NCBI RefSeq assembly: GCF_005771435.1
Contig: NZ_VANI01000016.1
Location: 151,455 to 215,454 of the forward strand
Source of the DNA: Microbulbifer harenosus
GTDB lineage: Bacteria; Pseudomonadota; Gammaproteobacteria; Pseudomonadales; Cellvibrionaceae
DNA: 64,000 nt
Direction: 5' to 3'
Made by a program: the position numbers and the translations under genes. Below the pieces are notes generated by a model. That model ran no database searches, had not been told where the DNA came from, and was given only the letters and a program-made list of their open reading frames with translations. Positions 39,385 to 53,353 of the stretch are shown piece by piece (position 1 is the stretch's first letter; every line of letters begins with the position of its first letter).

Positions 39385-39795
39385 ATGCGTAATCCCCCGG
39401 TAGTCAAGATTTCGCTGATCCAGCTGTCTGTAGTATTGCTGGTTGCGCTCGCGCTCGAACTGACTCTGGGGCGAGTGGTCGCCCTCTCCGCTCTGCTCGG
39501 CGGCCTGCTTTGCGTGCTGCCGAACCTGTATTTTGGCCTGCGCGCATTCGAACTGCTGGGAAAAGGAAGTGATCTGCTGAGAGGTCGCCGCCAGCTGCGA
39601 GGGGCGCGTGCAAGCCAGCGCGCGGTAGCCAGTTTCTACCGCGCCGAAACCGGCAAGTTTGTGCTGACCCTGACGGGGTTTGCGGCGGTGTTCGCCACCG
39701 TCAAACCGCTGAACCCCGCGGTGCTGTTTGTCAGCTACGGCTTGTGTGTGATTTTGCAATGGATTCTCGTGGCCCGGCTGCATGCAACGAAGTAG
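39385..39795 (+). CDS. atpI: ATP synthase subunit I
   Basis: 136 residues with four predicted membrane helices (LSVVLLVALALELTLG, VVALSALLGGLLCVLPNLYF, KFVLTLTGFAAVFATV, VLFVSYGLCVILQWILVA). AtpI helps assemble the c-ring. It is the first gene of the atp operon. ATG 39385 is chosen because the likely promoter lies inside the longer frame that begins at TTG 39301; its ribosome-binding site is weak. Confidence 0.85.
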   Translation: MRNPPVVKISLIQLSVVLLVALALELTLGRVVALSALLGGLLCVLPNLYFGLRAFELLGKGSDLLRGRRQLRGARASQRAVASFYRAETGKFVLTLTGFAAVFATVKPLNPAVLFVSYGLCVILQWILVARLHATK

Positions 39796-39909
39796 CAGCA
39801 GGCCCAGGAACCCCGATAAAGAGTGACTGCGTCGAGATAAGGGCAAGTGTATTGATTGCCAGCGCAGGCAGGGGTTCCCGAAAAAGTTTTTTATCTTAGA
39901 ACGTGTTGA

Positions 39910-40839
<930 letters not shown>

Positions 40840-40885
40840 GGTCGTGCCCGGCCCGTGGGGCAAAACGATTTCGTTGGTACTTTAA

Positions 40886-41188
<303 letters not shown>

Positions 41189-41242
41189 TTCCCCGTTCCA
41201 ATTGCCCTTTAACCCTTTTTTGAAAGAGCAAGAGGTGTCGGT

Positions 41243-41713
41243 GTGAATATCAACCTGACTCTGATCGGCCAGTCGATCACCTTTCTCGCCTTTGTGTGGT
41301 TCTGCTGGAAATTTGTCTGGCCGGCCCTGATAGGTGTCATGCAGGAGCGTGAGCAGAAAATTGCCACCGGCCTGCAGGAAGCCGAGCGTGCGGGTAAAGA
41401 CCTGGAACTGGCCCAACGCAAAGCCGCCGAGCAACTGAAAGAAGCCAAAGCCCAGGCTGCCGAGATCCTGGATGGTGCCAACAAGCGCGCCAACCAGATC
41501 GTCGAGGAAGCCAAACAGGCTGCGCGCGCTGAGGGCGATCGCCTGAAAGCCGCCGCACAGGCTGAGATCGAACAGGAAGTCAACCGCGCGAAAGAACAGC
41601 TTCGCTCCCGTGTTGCCGCCCTGTCTGTTGCCGGTGCCGAGAAAATCCTTTCGGTCAACATCGATGCCAAAGTGCACGATGACATGATTGAGAAACTGGC
41701 AGCCGAGCTGTAA
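41243..41713 (+). CDS. atpF: ATP synthase Fo subunit b
   Basis: 156 residues: one N-terminal helix ([20 protein letters not shown]) and a long Ala/Glu/Lys-rich coiled coil that forms the peripheral stalk. GTG start at 41243 with AGAGG upstream. Length equals E. coli subunit b. Confidence 0.97.
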   Translation: MNINLTLIGQSITFLAFVWFCWKFVWPALIGVMQEREQKIATGLQEAERAGKDLELAQRKAAEQLKEAKAQAAEILDGANKRANQIVEEAKQAARAEGDRLKAAAQAEIEQEVNRAKEQLRSRVAALSVAGAEKILSVNIDAKVHDDMIEKLAAEL

Positions 41714-41724
41714 GCGAGGAACCC

Positions 41725-42258
41725 ATGGCGGAACTCAGCACCCTGGCCCGGCCCTACGCGAAAGCAGCGTTTGTCCATGCGCAACAAGCCTCCGACCTGT
41801 CCGGTTGGAGCGCTGCGCTGGCAACCGCGGCCGCGGTCAGCCAGAACGAAAAGATCGGCGAACTGCTGGATGATCCCCAGCTGACCAGTGACGCGCGCGC
41901 GGAAAAATTCCTGGCGGTATGCGGCGACTTCAATGCGTCGCAGCAGAATTTCATCAAGCTGCTGGCGGAAAACCACCGCATGGCGCTGCTGCCGGAAATT
42001 TCCAACCTGTTCGAAGCCCTGAAAGCAGATGCGGAGTCCACTCTCGAAGTGGAAGTACTCTCCGCCCGCGCCCTCAGTGAAGAGCAGGCCCAGCGCCTCA
42101 CCCAGGCTCTCAGCAAGAAGTTTTCCCGCGAGGTGCACCTGCACAGCGCGGTGGATGAAAACCTGCTGGGCGGCGCGATCATTCGCGCTGGCGACACGGT
42201 GATCGACGGTACCGTGCGCGGCCGACTGGCCAAACTCGCCGAGGCGATGAACTCCTAA
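41725..42258 (+). CDS. atpH: ATP synthase F1 subunit delta
   Basis: 177 residues; links F1 to the b stalk. The N-terminal [16 protein letters not shown] and the C-terminal [20 protein letters not shown] are the two family signatures. GAGGAA precedes the ATG, 11 bases after atpF. Confidence 0.97.
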   Translation: MAELSTLARPYAKAAFVHAQQASDLSGWSAALATAAAVSQNEKIGELLDDPQLTSDARAEKFLAVCGDFNASQQNFIKLLAENHRMALLPEISNLFEALKADAESTLEVEVLSARALSEEQAQRLTQALSKKFSREVHLHSAVDENLLGGAIIRAGDTVIDGTVRGRLAKLAEAMNS

Positions 42259-42306
42259 ATTACCTTCCCGGCAGGCGGCGCCCGCCGGGGATTCGAGGAA
42301 CAGAGC

Positions 42307-43851
<1,545 letters not shown>

Positions 43852-43860
43852 GTACCCCTA

Positions 43861-43910
43861 TGTAGGAGCGAGCTTGCTCGCGAATGTTCGCCTGCAAGCA
43901 GGCTCCTACA
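43861..43910. repeat. REP pair between atpA and atpG
   Basis: TGTAGGAGCGAGCTTGCTCG starts at 43861 and an inverted REP (complement TGTAGGAGCCTGCTTGCAGG) ends at 43910. The two units are different variants, CGAGC versus CCTGC type, placed head to head. Confidence 0.85.
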
Positions 43911-43938
43911 GGACTAATCCGGCAAAAGGTAACTGACT

Positions 43939-46232
<2,294 letters not shown>

Positions 46233-46271
46233 GGCCGAGTGGGTGTGAGTCTCTTTTTATAGAGGCTCCCA

Positions 46272-46414
46272 ATGGTACTACTGAAAATCGTAGCGAGCGG
46301 CTGACTGGTGGTGGCCGCCGGAGCGCAGGCAGCGGAGTGTATATGAATACATGAGCTGTCGAGCACCGCCGGACGCCGCCAGGCAGCCGCGCAGTAGATT
46401 TGCGGTGGTACCAT
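46272..46414. repeat. Large imperfect palindrome between atpD and atpC
   Basis: The left arm (46272-46320) and right arm (about 46367-46414) match over about 48 bases with scattered differences, mostly T/C exchanges that keep G-U pairing possible (GGTACTACTG versus GGTACCACCG). The loop contains GCGGAGTGTATATGAATACA. It is not an ORF and sits inside the atp operon. Confidence 0.75.
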
Positions 46415-46442
46415 CACAAACAGCTGAATGTGAGGTAGCCTT

Positions 46443-46862
46443 ATGGCTATGACTGTACATTGCGACATTGTTAGCGCAGAGGAATCCCTCTTCTCCGGAC
46501 TGGTGAAGATGGTGGTTGTGAGCGGCGTAGAGGGTGAGATAGGTATTACCTATGGCCACGCTCCCCTGCTTACTGCCCTCAAGCCGGGCCCGGTCCGCAT
46601 CATCAAAGATGGCGGCGAGGAAGAGGTTTACTTCCTGAGCGGTGGTTATGTAGAAATCCAGCCGAACGTGGTGACTGTTCTCGCCGATACCGCCGAGCGC
46701 GAAATCGACGAGGAAGCGGCACGCAAGGCGCGCGAAGAGGCGGAACACGCCCTGCGCAGCGCCCCGGCGGACATCGACTATGCCCGCGTTTCCGCGCAAC
46801 TGGCCGAAGCCGAAGCGCGCCTGCGCACCATGCAGGCAATCCGCAAGGCCGCCGGCAAGTAA
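46443..46862 (+). CDS. atpC: ATP synthase F1 subunit epsilon
   Basis: 139 residues: the N-terminal beta-sandwich ([37 protein letters not shown]) and two C-terminal helices with inhibitory potential. GAGG precedes the ATG. It is the last gene of the operon; a strong terminator follows. Confidence 0.97.
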   Translation: MAMTVHCDIVSAEESLFSGLVKMVVVSGVEGEIGITYGHAPLLTALKPGPVRIIKDGGEEEVYFLSGGYVEIQPNVVTVLADTAEREIDEEAARKAREEAEHALRSAPADIDYARVSAQLAEAEARLRTMQAIRKAAGK

Positions 46863-46876
46863 GTTCCTACTCTCCC

Positions 46877-46901
46877 GTAGGAGCCTGCTTGCACGCGAAC
46901 C
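46877..46901 (+). repeat. Single REP unit after atpC
   Basis: GTAGGAGCCTGCTTGCACGC followed by GAACC, directly before the atpC terminator. No inverted partner is nearby. Confidence 0.7.
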
Positions 46902-46930
46902 AAAAAAAAGCAGCTTCGGCTGCTTTTTTT
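46902..46930 (+). terminator. Terminator of the atp operon
   Basis: GCAGC-TTCG-GCTGC stem with a UUCG tetraloop, flanked by eight A and seven T. It could work in both directions. Confidence 0.95.
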
Positions 46931-47002
46931 GTGCTCGAAATTCAACTTTTTTCTACCCGCGCCATCATACTTTCGTCAACCGCAGCGAATACGATGAGGA
47001 CT

Positions 47003-48052
47003 ATGAAAAAGGTGACAAACCACAATGGCGAGCCCCGTATAGGGCTGGCCCTCGGCAGTGGCGCCGCCAAGGGCTTCGCGCATATCGGCGTGTTGAAAGA
47101 GCTGGAAGAAATGGGTATCCGCCCCCAGGTCATCGCCGGCACCTCCATGGGCGCGTTTGTGGGCGCCGCCTATTCCGGCGGCTGTCTGGAAAAGCTGGAA
47201 GACTGGGTGCGCATGCTGGACAACTGGCGGGTGTTTTCCCTGCTGGATATCAACTGGACCCTGAGTGGCGGCGTTATCGGCGGCATCAAACCCTTCCGCG
47301 CTTTTTTCGAGGGATTCGAGTACGAAAACATCGAAGACCTGCCCCTGCCTTTCACCGCCGTCGCCACCGACCTGCATAGTGGCCAGGAAATCTGGCTGCA
47401 GGAGGGCAACCTGCAGGACGCCGTGAGCGCCTCCTGCTCGATTCCCGGCCTGCTCTCGCCAAAATCGCTTGACGGACGCTGGCTGGTGGACGGCGCGGTG
47501 GTGAATCCGGTGCCGGTGGACGTGTGCCGCGCCATGGGCGCCACGGTGGTGATCGCAGTGGATGTCACCGAAGACGGTCGCCCGCTGATGGAGCGCGAGC
47601 ACGGCGAGGTAAAACGTGTCGTCAGCCGGCGTTCATCCGCTGCGCAGCAGGCCGAACTGGCCCGGGAAAGCGAAGACATTGCCGAAGTGGAGCGCGACGC
47701 CGTATCCGACGAGTCGGCGAAACAGGATGTGGAAGAGAAACCCCTCGCTATCTCCAGCTTCTCGCGGCTGGTGGAGCAAGGCAAGGAGCAGCTGAACCAG
47801 ATCCGCCACCGGCGCGACCAAAAAACCCCCCCGCCGGGCATGTTCGACACGATGCGCAAGGCAATGGAAGTTCTGGAGCGCCGCCACAAGCGCACACGAA
47901 TGATGGGATCACCGCCGGATGTGCTGATCATGCCGAAAGTGGGCGCTATCAGCGGCACCGACTACGCCCGCGCCTCGGAAGCGATTGAGGCCGGCCAGGT
48001 GGAAACCCGGCGGCTGCGCACCTGGATTGAAGATATGGTGGCGAAAGCGTGA
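47003..48052 (+). CDS. Patatin-like phospholipase (RssA/YchK type)
   Basis: 349 residues. The patatin oxyanion motif GSGAAKGFAHIGVL, nucleophile Ser48 in AGTSMGA, and the catalytic Asp163 in VDGAVVNPVPV form the Ser-Asp dyad. The C-terminal third (about 190-349) is charged and helical, beyond the core hydrolase. ATG 47003 has AGGA upstream; an ATG at 46994 is also possible. Its TGA overlaps the next gene's GTG, coupling the two. The lipid substrate is unknown. Confidence 0.87.
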   Translation: MKKVTNHNGEPRIGLALGSGAAKGFAHIGVLKELEEMGIRPQVIAGTSMGAFVGAAYSGGCLEKLEDWVRMLDNWRVFSLLDINWTLSGGVIGGIKPFRAFFEGFEYENIEDLPLPFTAVATDLHSGQEIWLQEGNLQDAVSASCSIPGLLSPKSLDGRWLVDGAVVNPVPVDVCRAMGATVVIAVDVTEDGRPLMEREHGEVKRVVSRRSSAAQQAELARESEDIAEVERDAVSDESAKQDVEEKPLAISSFSRLVEQGKEQLNQIRHRRDQKTPPPGMFDTMRKAMEVLERRHKRTRMMGSPPDVLIMPKVGAISGTDYARASEAIEAGQVETRRLRTWIEDMVAKA

Positions 48053-49524
48053 AACCGACAGGCGCTCTGGTACTGCTGCTGTGCGGCCTACTTACCGGCA
48101 TCATCTCTCCTGGTGTGCGAGCGGCGGAGTGGTACGAATACCAGTCGGAAAACTTCACCGTTTACTCCGACGTACCCGAGCGCCGGGTCAACACCTTGAT
48201 GCGGGACCTCGAACGCTTCCGCCGCGCCGCGCTTTACTTTACCGGCCAGGAGGAAATCCCGGAAAACAACAACCTGCGGGTATTCCACTTCCGCGATTCC
48301 GATGAATTCGAGCAGTTTACCGGCGACCGAAAAATCGCCGGCCTCTACCGCGAAACCTGGGAGGGACCGATCATTTTCTCCCGAGACGGCGATCACGGTA
48401 TTTCCGGCTCCGGGCTGATTTTTCACGAATACGTGCATCACTTGATGCGCGAGCGCAGCGGCATGACCTACCCGCGCTGGTATTCCGAGGGATTCGCGGA
48501 ACTGCTGGCGAGCGCGGAATTGCGCAACAAAGAAGTCGTGATAGGCGGCCTGCCGGAGTGGCGTCTCAGTGCCTGGGCCGACGACGACCCGCTCACCATC
48601 GAGCAGCTGCTGGCACCACCGCCGCTCGCCGCACAGAACGGCAAAGACAACAGCCGCTACTGGAACAACTACTACGCCAGCGCCTGGCTTCTCACCCACT
48701 ATTTACAGCTCGGCCACAACGCCGGCCACCCGGATTACCGCGCCGCCACTGCAGCGTATCTGCAGGCAGTTGCCGCGGGCGACAATCCATTTAAAATTTT
48801 CGCGGAACACTTCGGCAAATCTGTTGAGGAAATTCAGCGGGAAATGCTCGCCTACATGCGCGACGACATTCAGCGCCACAAGCTGGATATTCCCGCTTAC
48901 CAGTACTCTATTCCCCGCCGCGCCCTCACGGAAAACGAACGCCTGTATCTACTGGCAGACGAAGCTGTGGATTTCGACAAACCGAAACTTGCCATCAACT
49001 ATTTGAAGCGGAGTGAACAGCAGAGCCTCGGCTGGCAGGAAAATCTCACCGCGATGGCGGCGATCGAAGCCCGCGACAAAAACTACAAGCCCGGCGAAAA
49101 AGTGCTGAAAGAAATCGGCGAGCACGGCCAGGTCAGCCACCTCACCGCCGCCAACCTCGCCCAGTACTACCTGCTGCGCCTGCAGGCACTTTCGCTCACC
49201 CGCGAGTGGAACGAGGAGTATTGCGAGCAGGCGATAAAGTACGGAAAAATCGCCGTGCAGATGGGCCCGGATTACCTACCCGGCTACCGCACCCTGTGGA
49301 CCGCCTATCAACTGAAAGGAAAAAGCGAAGAGGCACTGCAGATCATGCAGGCAGCCTATCAACAGGAACCCAATCACCTGAACCTGAATGCCGCCATTGG
49401 CTTTTATTTGGCGCATTTGGGCAAGCACGCGCTGGCGCGCGAATATCTCGAGCGAGTGGTGGCCTGGAGTCATTCCGATCAGCTGCGCTCCAGTGCGCAG
49501 GCGTTGTTGGACAGAAACCAATAG
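48049..49524 (+). CDS. Secreted HEXXH metallopeptidase-like protein with TPR region
   Basis: 491 residues. A signal peptide (LVLLLCGLLTGIISPGVRAA) is followed by a peptidase-MA/gluzincin-like domain: His126, Glu127 and His130 in FHEYVHHL, and Glu147 in WYSEGFAELL as the likely third zinc ligand. The C-terminal half (about 280-491) is helical with tetratricopeptide-like repeats (LPGYRTLWTAYQLKGKSEEA). The GTG start overlaps the patatin stop by 4 bases, so the two are co-expressed. It is probably periplasmic; the substrate is unknown. Confidence 0.8.
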   Translation: MKPTGALVLLLCGLLTGIISPGVRAAEWYEYQSENFTVYSDVPERRVNTLMRDLERFRRAALYFTGQEEIPENNNLRVFHFRDSDEFEQFTGDRKIAGLYRETWEGPIIFSRDGDHGISGSGLIFHEYVHHLMRERSGMTYPRWYSEGFAELLASAELRNKEVVIGGLPEWRLSAWADDDPLTIEQLLAPPPLAAQNGKDNSRYWNNYYASAWLLTHYLQLGHNAGHPDYRAATAAYLQAVAAGDNPFKIFAEHFGKSVEEIQREMLAYMRDDIQRHKLDIPAYQYSIPRRALTENERLYLLADEAVDFDKPKLAINYLKRSEQQSLGWQENLTAMAAIEARDKNYKPGEKVLKEIGEHGQVSHLTAANLAQYYLLRLQALSLTREWNEEYCEQAIKYGKIAVQMGPDYLPGYRTLWTAYQLKGKSEEALQIMQAAYQQEPNHLNLNAAIGFYLAHLGKHALAREYLERVVAWSHSDQLRSSAQALLDRNQ

Positions 49525-49554
49525 CTGTAGCGGGCACCTATGACAAGCGTCATT

Positions 49555-49651
49555 CCCGCGACTCGCTAGAGCAGCGAAGCTCACGCGGGAATCCAGAAAC
49601 TCCGCGGAGCTGGACCCCCGCGTGAGCTTCGCTGCTCTAGCGAGTCGCGGG
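49555..49651. repeat. Nested palindrome with 35-bp perfect arms
   Basis: Positions 49555-49589 are an exact reverse complement of 49617-49651. Each arm itself begins CCCGCG and ends CGCGGG, so each can fold alone. The flanks (CATTCCCGCG, GCGGGAATCCAG) resemble the widespread ATTCCC...GGGAAT repeats. It lies between convergent genes. Confidence 0.88.
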
Positions 49652-49688
49652 GGTGACGAGGAAAACATTTCTTAGGTTCCATAGATGT

Positions 49689-49724
49689 TAAAAAACGCGG
49701 CGATGCTTTTTGAGCACCGCCGCG
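49689..49724 (-). terminator. Terminator of the PD40-amidohydrolase gene
   Basis: CGCGGCG..GCT stem with AGC..CGCCGCG; on the minus strand it is followed by TTTTTT. Confidence 0.8.
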
Positions 49725-49748
49725 CTTTGCTTCAACTAATCGTAAAAA

Positions 49749-52700
49749 TCAGTGCACCCAGTGGTGCCGCTCCTGCTTCTCCTGAATCGCTTCCGCCGTC
49801 GGCGTCGGCATGGCGCTTACCGGCAAACGCTCGTGGAAGAATGCCAGCCGCTCATCGCCATCCACCTCGTTCATTGTCGCCGCATCGAACACCTTACCGT
49901 TGATCACGGTGTACTTGATGTTCTCCGACAGGCGCAGGTTCTCCAGCGGATTGCCGTCCACCACAATAATGTCTGCCAGTTTGCCCGCTTCCAGGCTGCC
50001 CAGATCCCTATCCATTCCCAGGTAGCGCGCACCATCGATGGTGCCGGCGCGGAACGCCTCCCACGGAGTAAAACCGCCCTGCTCCATCATCCACAGTTCC
50101 CAGTGCGCACCGAGCCCCTCGCGCTGGCCGTGAGCACCGATATGCACGGTGACGCCCTTGTCGCGCAGCTGCTTGGCGTGTTGCGCCACATTGAAATGGT
50201 TGTAGTGGTGGTCCGGCGCGCGCTCGCGCCGGATGGAGCGCGGGTTGACGATAAAGTCCGGGGTGAAGCGGGTCAGGCGCTCGTTCCTCCACACCTCGGT
50301 GTGGTCGTACCAGTAGTACTCGCCGGTGAGACCGCCGTAGGCCACCACAAACGTCGGGGTGTAACCCACCTGAGTCTGGCTCCACAGCTGCTCCACGTCG
50401 GAGTAGATATTGGCGATGGGCAGTGAGTGCTCCACGCCGGTATGGCCGTCCACAATCATGTTCATGTTGTGCTGGTACTTACCGCCGCCCTCCGGCACCA
50501 CCATCAAGCCGAGCTTGCGGCCCGCCTCCAGCACCTGCTGGCGCTGCTCCCTTCTGGGCTGGTTGTAGCTCTTCACCGAGATAGCGCCCATTTCCTTTAG
50601 TCGGCTCACATGGAACTCGGCATCTTCCAGGCTGCTGATCTTGGCCTTGTAGCCGGGACCCTTGGCGCCGTAAAGAATGGTGCCGGTGGAGAAGATACGC
50701 GGGCCGTTGATGATGCCGGCCTTCTGCAGTTCCGCCGCGGAGAAAATCTCACTGCTGTCGTTGGAGGGGTCGTGAATGGTGGTCACGCCGAACGCCAGGC
50801 TGGAGTACAGGTTCCAGTTCTGCTGTGGAATGATCTCCTCGCGGCCCTGGGCGCCGTGGGCGTGGGCATCGATCAGGCCCGGCAGCACGGTCTTGCCGGT
50901 GACGTCGATACGCTGGGTTCCCACCGGTATTTCCACCTCGCTGGCGGCGCCCACGGCGACGATGCGGTTGCCGCGGAACAGCACCACACCGTTCTCGATG
51001 ACTTCTTGCGCCTTCTCGGCGTCGCGCATGGTCACCAGGGTGCCGCCGGTCAGCGCCACCAGTTTGTCGCTGTTGGCGAAAGACTGTTTGAAGCTGAGGT
51101 CGATACCCTCGCTCACCGGCTCCGGCAGCTGCTCCGGTGCACCGGCGACGAAGTCGAACGCGTCTTTCAACTGGCGCTGGTACAGCTTGGGTCCGTGGGC
51201 CCAGCCCAGGGTCTGGCTGTCGGCGGACCAGTGCAGGTTCTCGCCGGCGCGTGCGGACACCTGGGTGACCTTCACTGCGGTGGCGTTGGGGCCGATGGAT
51301 TCGGATTTGCCGGTATGCATGAACGGCGCCGCATAGGCCTTGAAGTCCTGGGTGAACGCCACCCAGCGGCCGTCCGGAGACAGGCGGAAGGAAGTGATCT
51401 CGGCGCCATGCAAGTGCTCGCGCTCGTCCTTGCCGTTGGCGTCCACGCTCTTGAACACGCGCTTGCCGCCATCGCCGTAGACGTACTCGGAGAAATAGAT
51501 GCGCTCGCCGTCGGCACCGAAGTGCGGCTCGTAGCCGGACTTGGCGATGCGGCGCTGCCAGTCCCCACCGGCATCGGCCAGGTAGATACCGGGCTCGAGG
51601 GAATACTCCGGGGAGAGCAGGTAGCCGCCGGTAAAGCGGCGGAAGGTGACCTGTTCGCCGTCGGGAGAAAAACTCGGCTCCACATACAGGCCGGGCTCAC
51701 CGGTGACGGTATTGCCGCGGCCGTTGCGCGCGGAGACCACGCGCACCTGGCCGAGCTTTTCGTCGTCCCAGGTTACGTAGGTGATCTGTTTGCCGTCGCG
51801 GGACCAGCTGGGGTAGAACTCGAAATGTTCATCCTGGTTGGTCAATCGGCGACGTTCGCCGCTTTTAATATCCTGAACGTAGATCTTGCCCAGGGCCTGG
51901 AAGGCGACCTGCTTGCCGTCCGGCGAGGTCTGCGCCCAGCGGATCATCTTCACGTCGAACTGTTCCGGCGCCACGTCCACCGGGAAACGCACTGCGTCGG
52001 CCACTTTCTTCTCGGTCTTGATGTGCGCGACGATCTCACGCGCGCCGGTTTCCAGGCTGCTGCCGTCGGCGGCGATGCGCTGGAATTTACCCTTCGACCA
52101 CACAATCAGCGACTTGCCGTCCGGCATCCAGTCGTACTGCACATAGTTGCCGTGGGAGCCGAACGTCTCCTGCAAATCCCGCTCGAGGCCTGTGTAGATC
52201 GGAGTCTCGAGGCCGGTGGAGAGGTCTTTCACAAACAGCGAGGTCTGGAAATCCTGCCGGCGCACAAACGCGAGCTTCTTGCCGTCCGGGGATGGAACCG
52301 GCGCAATGGAGCCGCCGGGACCGGAGACAAACGTTTCCTCTTTACCGTCCTGCAGATCGTAGCGATTGATGGCGAACAGCTGTTGTGTGGAGTTCTTGTT
52401 GTATTCCCATACCGTGCCCGGTGTGGTGTCGATGGTGTAGTAGATGTAGCGACCGTCCGGCGAGAACACCGCGTCGGAGATGTTCTTTTGCGCGCTCTCG
52501 CCGCCCAGACGCGCCTTGATCTGGCGCCCCTCGCCACCGCCGTGGTGGTACATCCAGATCTCACCGGCCGGGATACTGCGGCCGGACATAAAGCCCTTGC
52601 GCGCCACCAGATACTGGCCATCCGGGGACCAGTTGGGCCCGTGCACCAGATTTTCCCTTTCGGTGGTCAGCTGGCGCAGGTTGCCGCCGTCGCGGTCCAT

Positions 52701-53078
52701 CACCCAGATATTGTCGGCGCCGTCGCGGTCGCTCACGAACACGATGGACTTGCCGTCGGGGCTGAAGCGCGGCTGGGTGTTCCAGGCGAGCTCACTGGTG
52801 ATGGCTTTGGCCTCGCCGCCGGCGACCGGCATCTCGTAGATATCACCGAGCATGTCGAACACGATGCTTTTGCCATCCGGGCTGATGTCCAGATTGCTCC
52901 AGGTGGTCTCGCGGGTGTCCAGGGGAATGGATTTGAACTCGTACGGCGGTTTGTTCACATCCCACTTGTCCGCTTCCTTCTTCGTTTCCTCGGCCACGGC
53001 GGCCAGCGGCAGGGTCAGGGCGAAGCCAGCGCTGCCGATCAGGCGCGCCAGTGCTCGGGCTTTGAATGTTTTGATCAT
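49749..53078 (-). CDS. Exported fusion of TolB/PD40 beta-propeller and amidohydrolase
   Basis: 1109 residues. A signal peptide (about 1-31, ending LAAVAEE) is followed by many PD40/WD-like blades (ISPDGKSIVF, FSPDGKSIVFVSDRDG, SPDGRYIYYTID) to about residue 680. The amidohydrolase domain (about 690-1080) has the metal motif HAH (His739, His741) in LPGLIDAHAHG, further histidines in DGHTGVEHS and HIGAHGQREG, and the Asp in RAGTIDGARYLGMD. ATG 53078 starts the signal peptide. It would act in the periplasm as a hydrolase, perhaps a dipeptidase or cyclic amidase; the substrate is unknown. Confidence 0.87.
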   Translation of the reverse strand: MIKTFKARALARLIGSAGFALTLPLAAVAEETKKEADKWDVNKPPYEFKSIPLDTRETTWSNLDISPDGKSIVFDMLGDIYEMPVAGGEAKAITSELAWNTQPRFSPDGKSIVFVSDRDGADNIWVMDRDGGNLRQLTTERENLVHGPNWSPDGQYLVARKGFMSGRSIPAGEIWMYHHGGGEGRQIKARLGGESAQKNISDAVFSPDGRYIYYTIDTTPGTVWEYNKNSTQQLFAINRYDLQDGKEETFVSGPGGSIAPVPSPDGKKLAFVRRQDFQTSLFVKDLSTGLETPIYTGLERDLQETFGSHGNYVQYDWMPDGKSLIVWSKGKFQRIAADGSSLETGAREIVAHIKTEKKVADAVRFPVDVAPEQFDVKMIRWAQTSPDGKQVAFQALGKIYVQDIKSGERRRLTNQDEHFEFYPSWSRDGKQITYVTWDDEKLGQVRVVSARNGRGNTVTGEPGLYVEPSFSPDGEQVTFRRFTGGYLLSPEYSLEPGIYLADAGGDWQRRIAKSGYEPHFGADGERIYFSEYVYGDGGKRVFKSVDANGKDEREHLHGAEITSFRLSPDGRWVAFTQDFKAYAAPFMHTGKSESIGPNATAVKVTQVSARAGENLHWSADSQTLGWAHGPKLYQRQLKDAFDFVAGAPEQLPEPVSEGIDLSFKQSFANSDKLVALTGGTLVTMRDAEKAQEVIENGVVLFRGNRIVAVGAASEVEIPVGTQRIDVTGKTVLPGLIDAHAHGAQGREEIIPQQNWNLYSSLAFGVTTIHDPSNDSSEIFSAAELQKAGIINGPRIFSTGTILYGAKGPGYKAKISSLEDAEFHVSRLKEMGAISVKSYNQPRREQRQQVLEAGRKLGLMVVPEGGGKYQHNMNMIVDGHTGVEHSLPIANIYSDVEQLWSQTQVGYTPTFVVAYGGLTGEYYWYDHTEVWRNERLTRFTPDFIVNPRSIRRERAPDHHYNHFNVAQHAKQLRDKGVTVHIGAHGQREGLGAHWELWMMEQGGFTPWEAFRAGTIDGARYLGMDRDLGSLEAGKLADIIVVDGNPLENLRLSENIKYTVINGKVFDAATMNEVDGDERLAFFHERLPVSAMPTPTAEAIQEKQERHHWVH

Positions 53079-53353
53079 GAATGGCTCTCGGGTGCGTGGG
53101 GTATGTGATGCCCATGGCGGCACTTTTGGCGCCGCTCTCGTTATACCTGTGGTTGTGTCTTGGTTATGTCAGGGGGTTCACCGTGTGAACCTGGGTTCAA
53201 ATTACGGGAATGCGGGGAAAAGGCAATGGATCTGCGCCGAACAGCATAATCTTCGGGGTGGCTAATGATGGCCGGATAATGCTCTGTCCGCGACCGGCGG
53301 TGCGGTTGGGTACACAGCGGGTGGGGTCTGCGGCTTTCCGTCAATTCCGGGGT

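Noticed and set aside
50610..53108. 832-codon plus-strand frame over the PD40-amidohydrolase gene
   Set aside because: Antisense shadow; composition rich in His/Ala/Val without motifs, while the minus strand encodes an intact exported enzyme.
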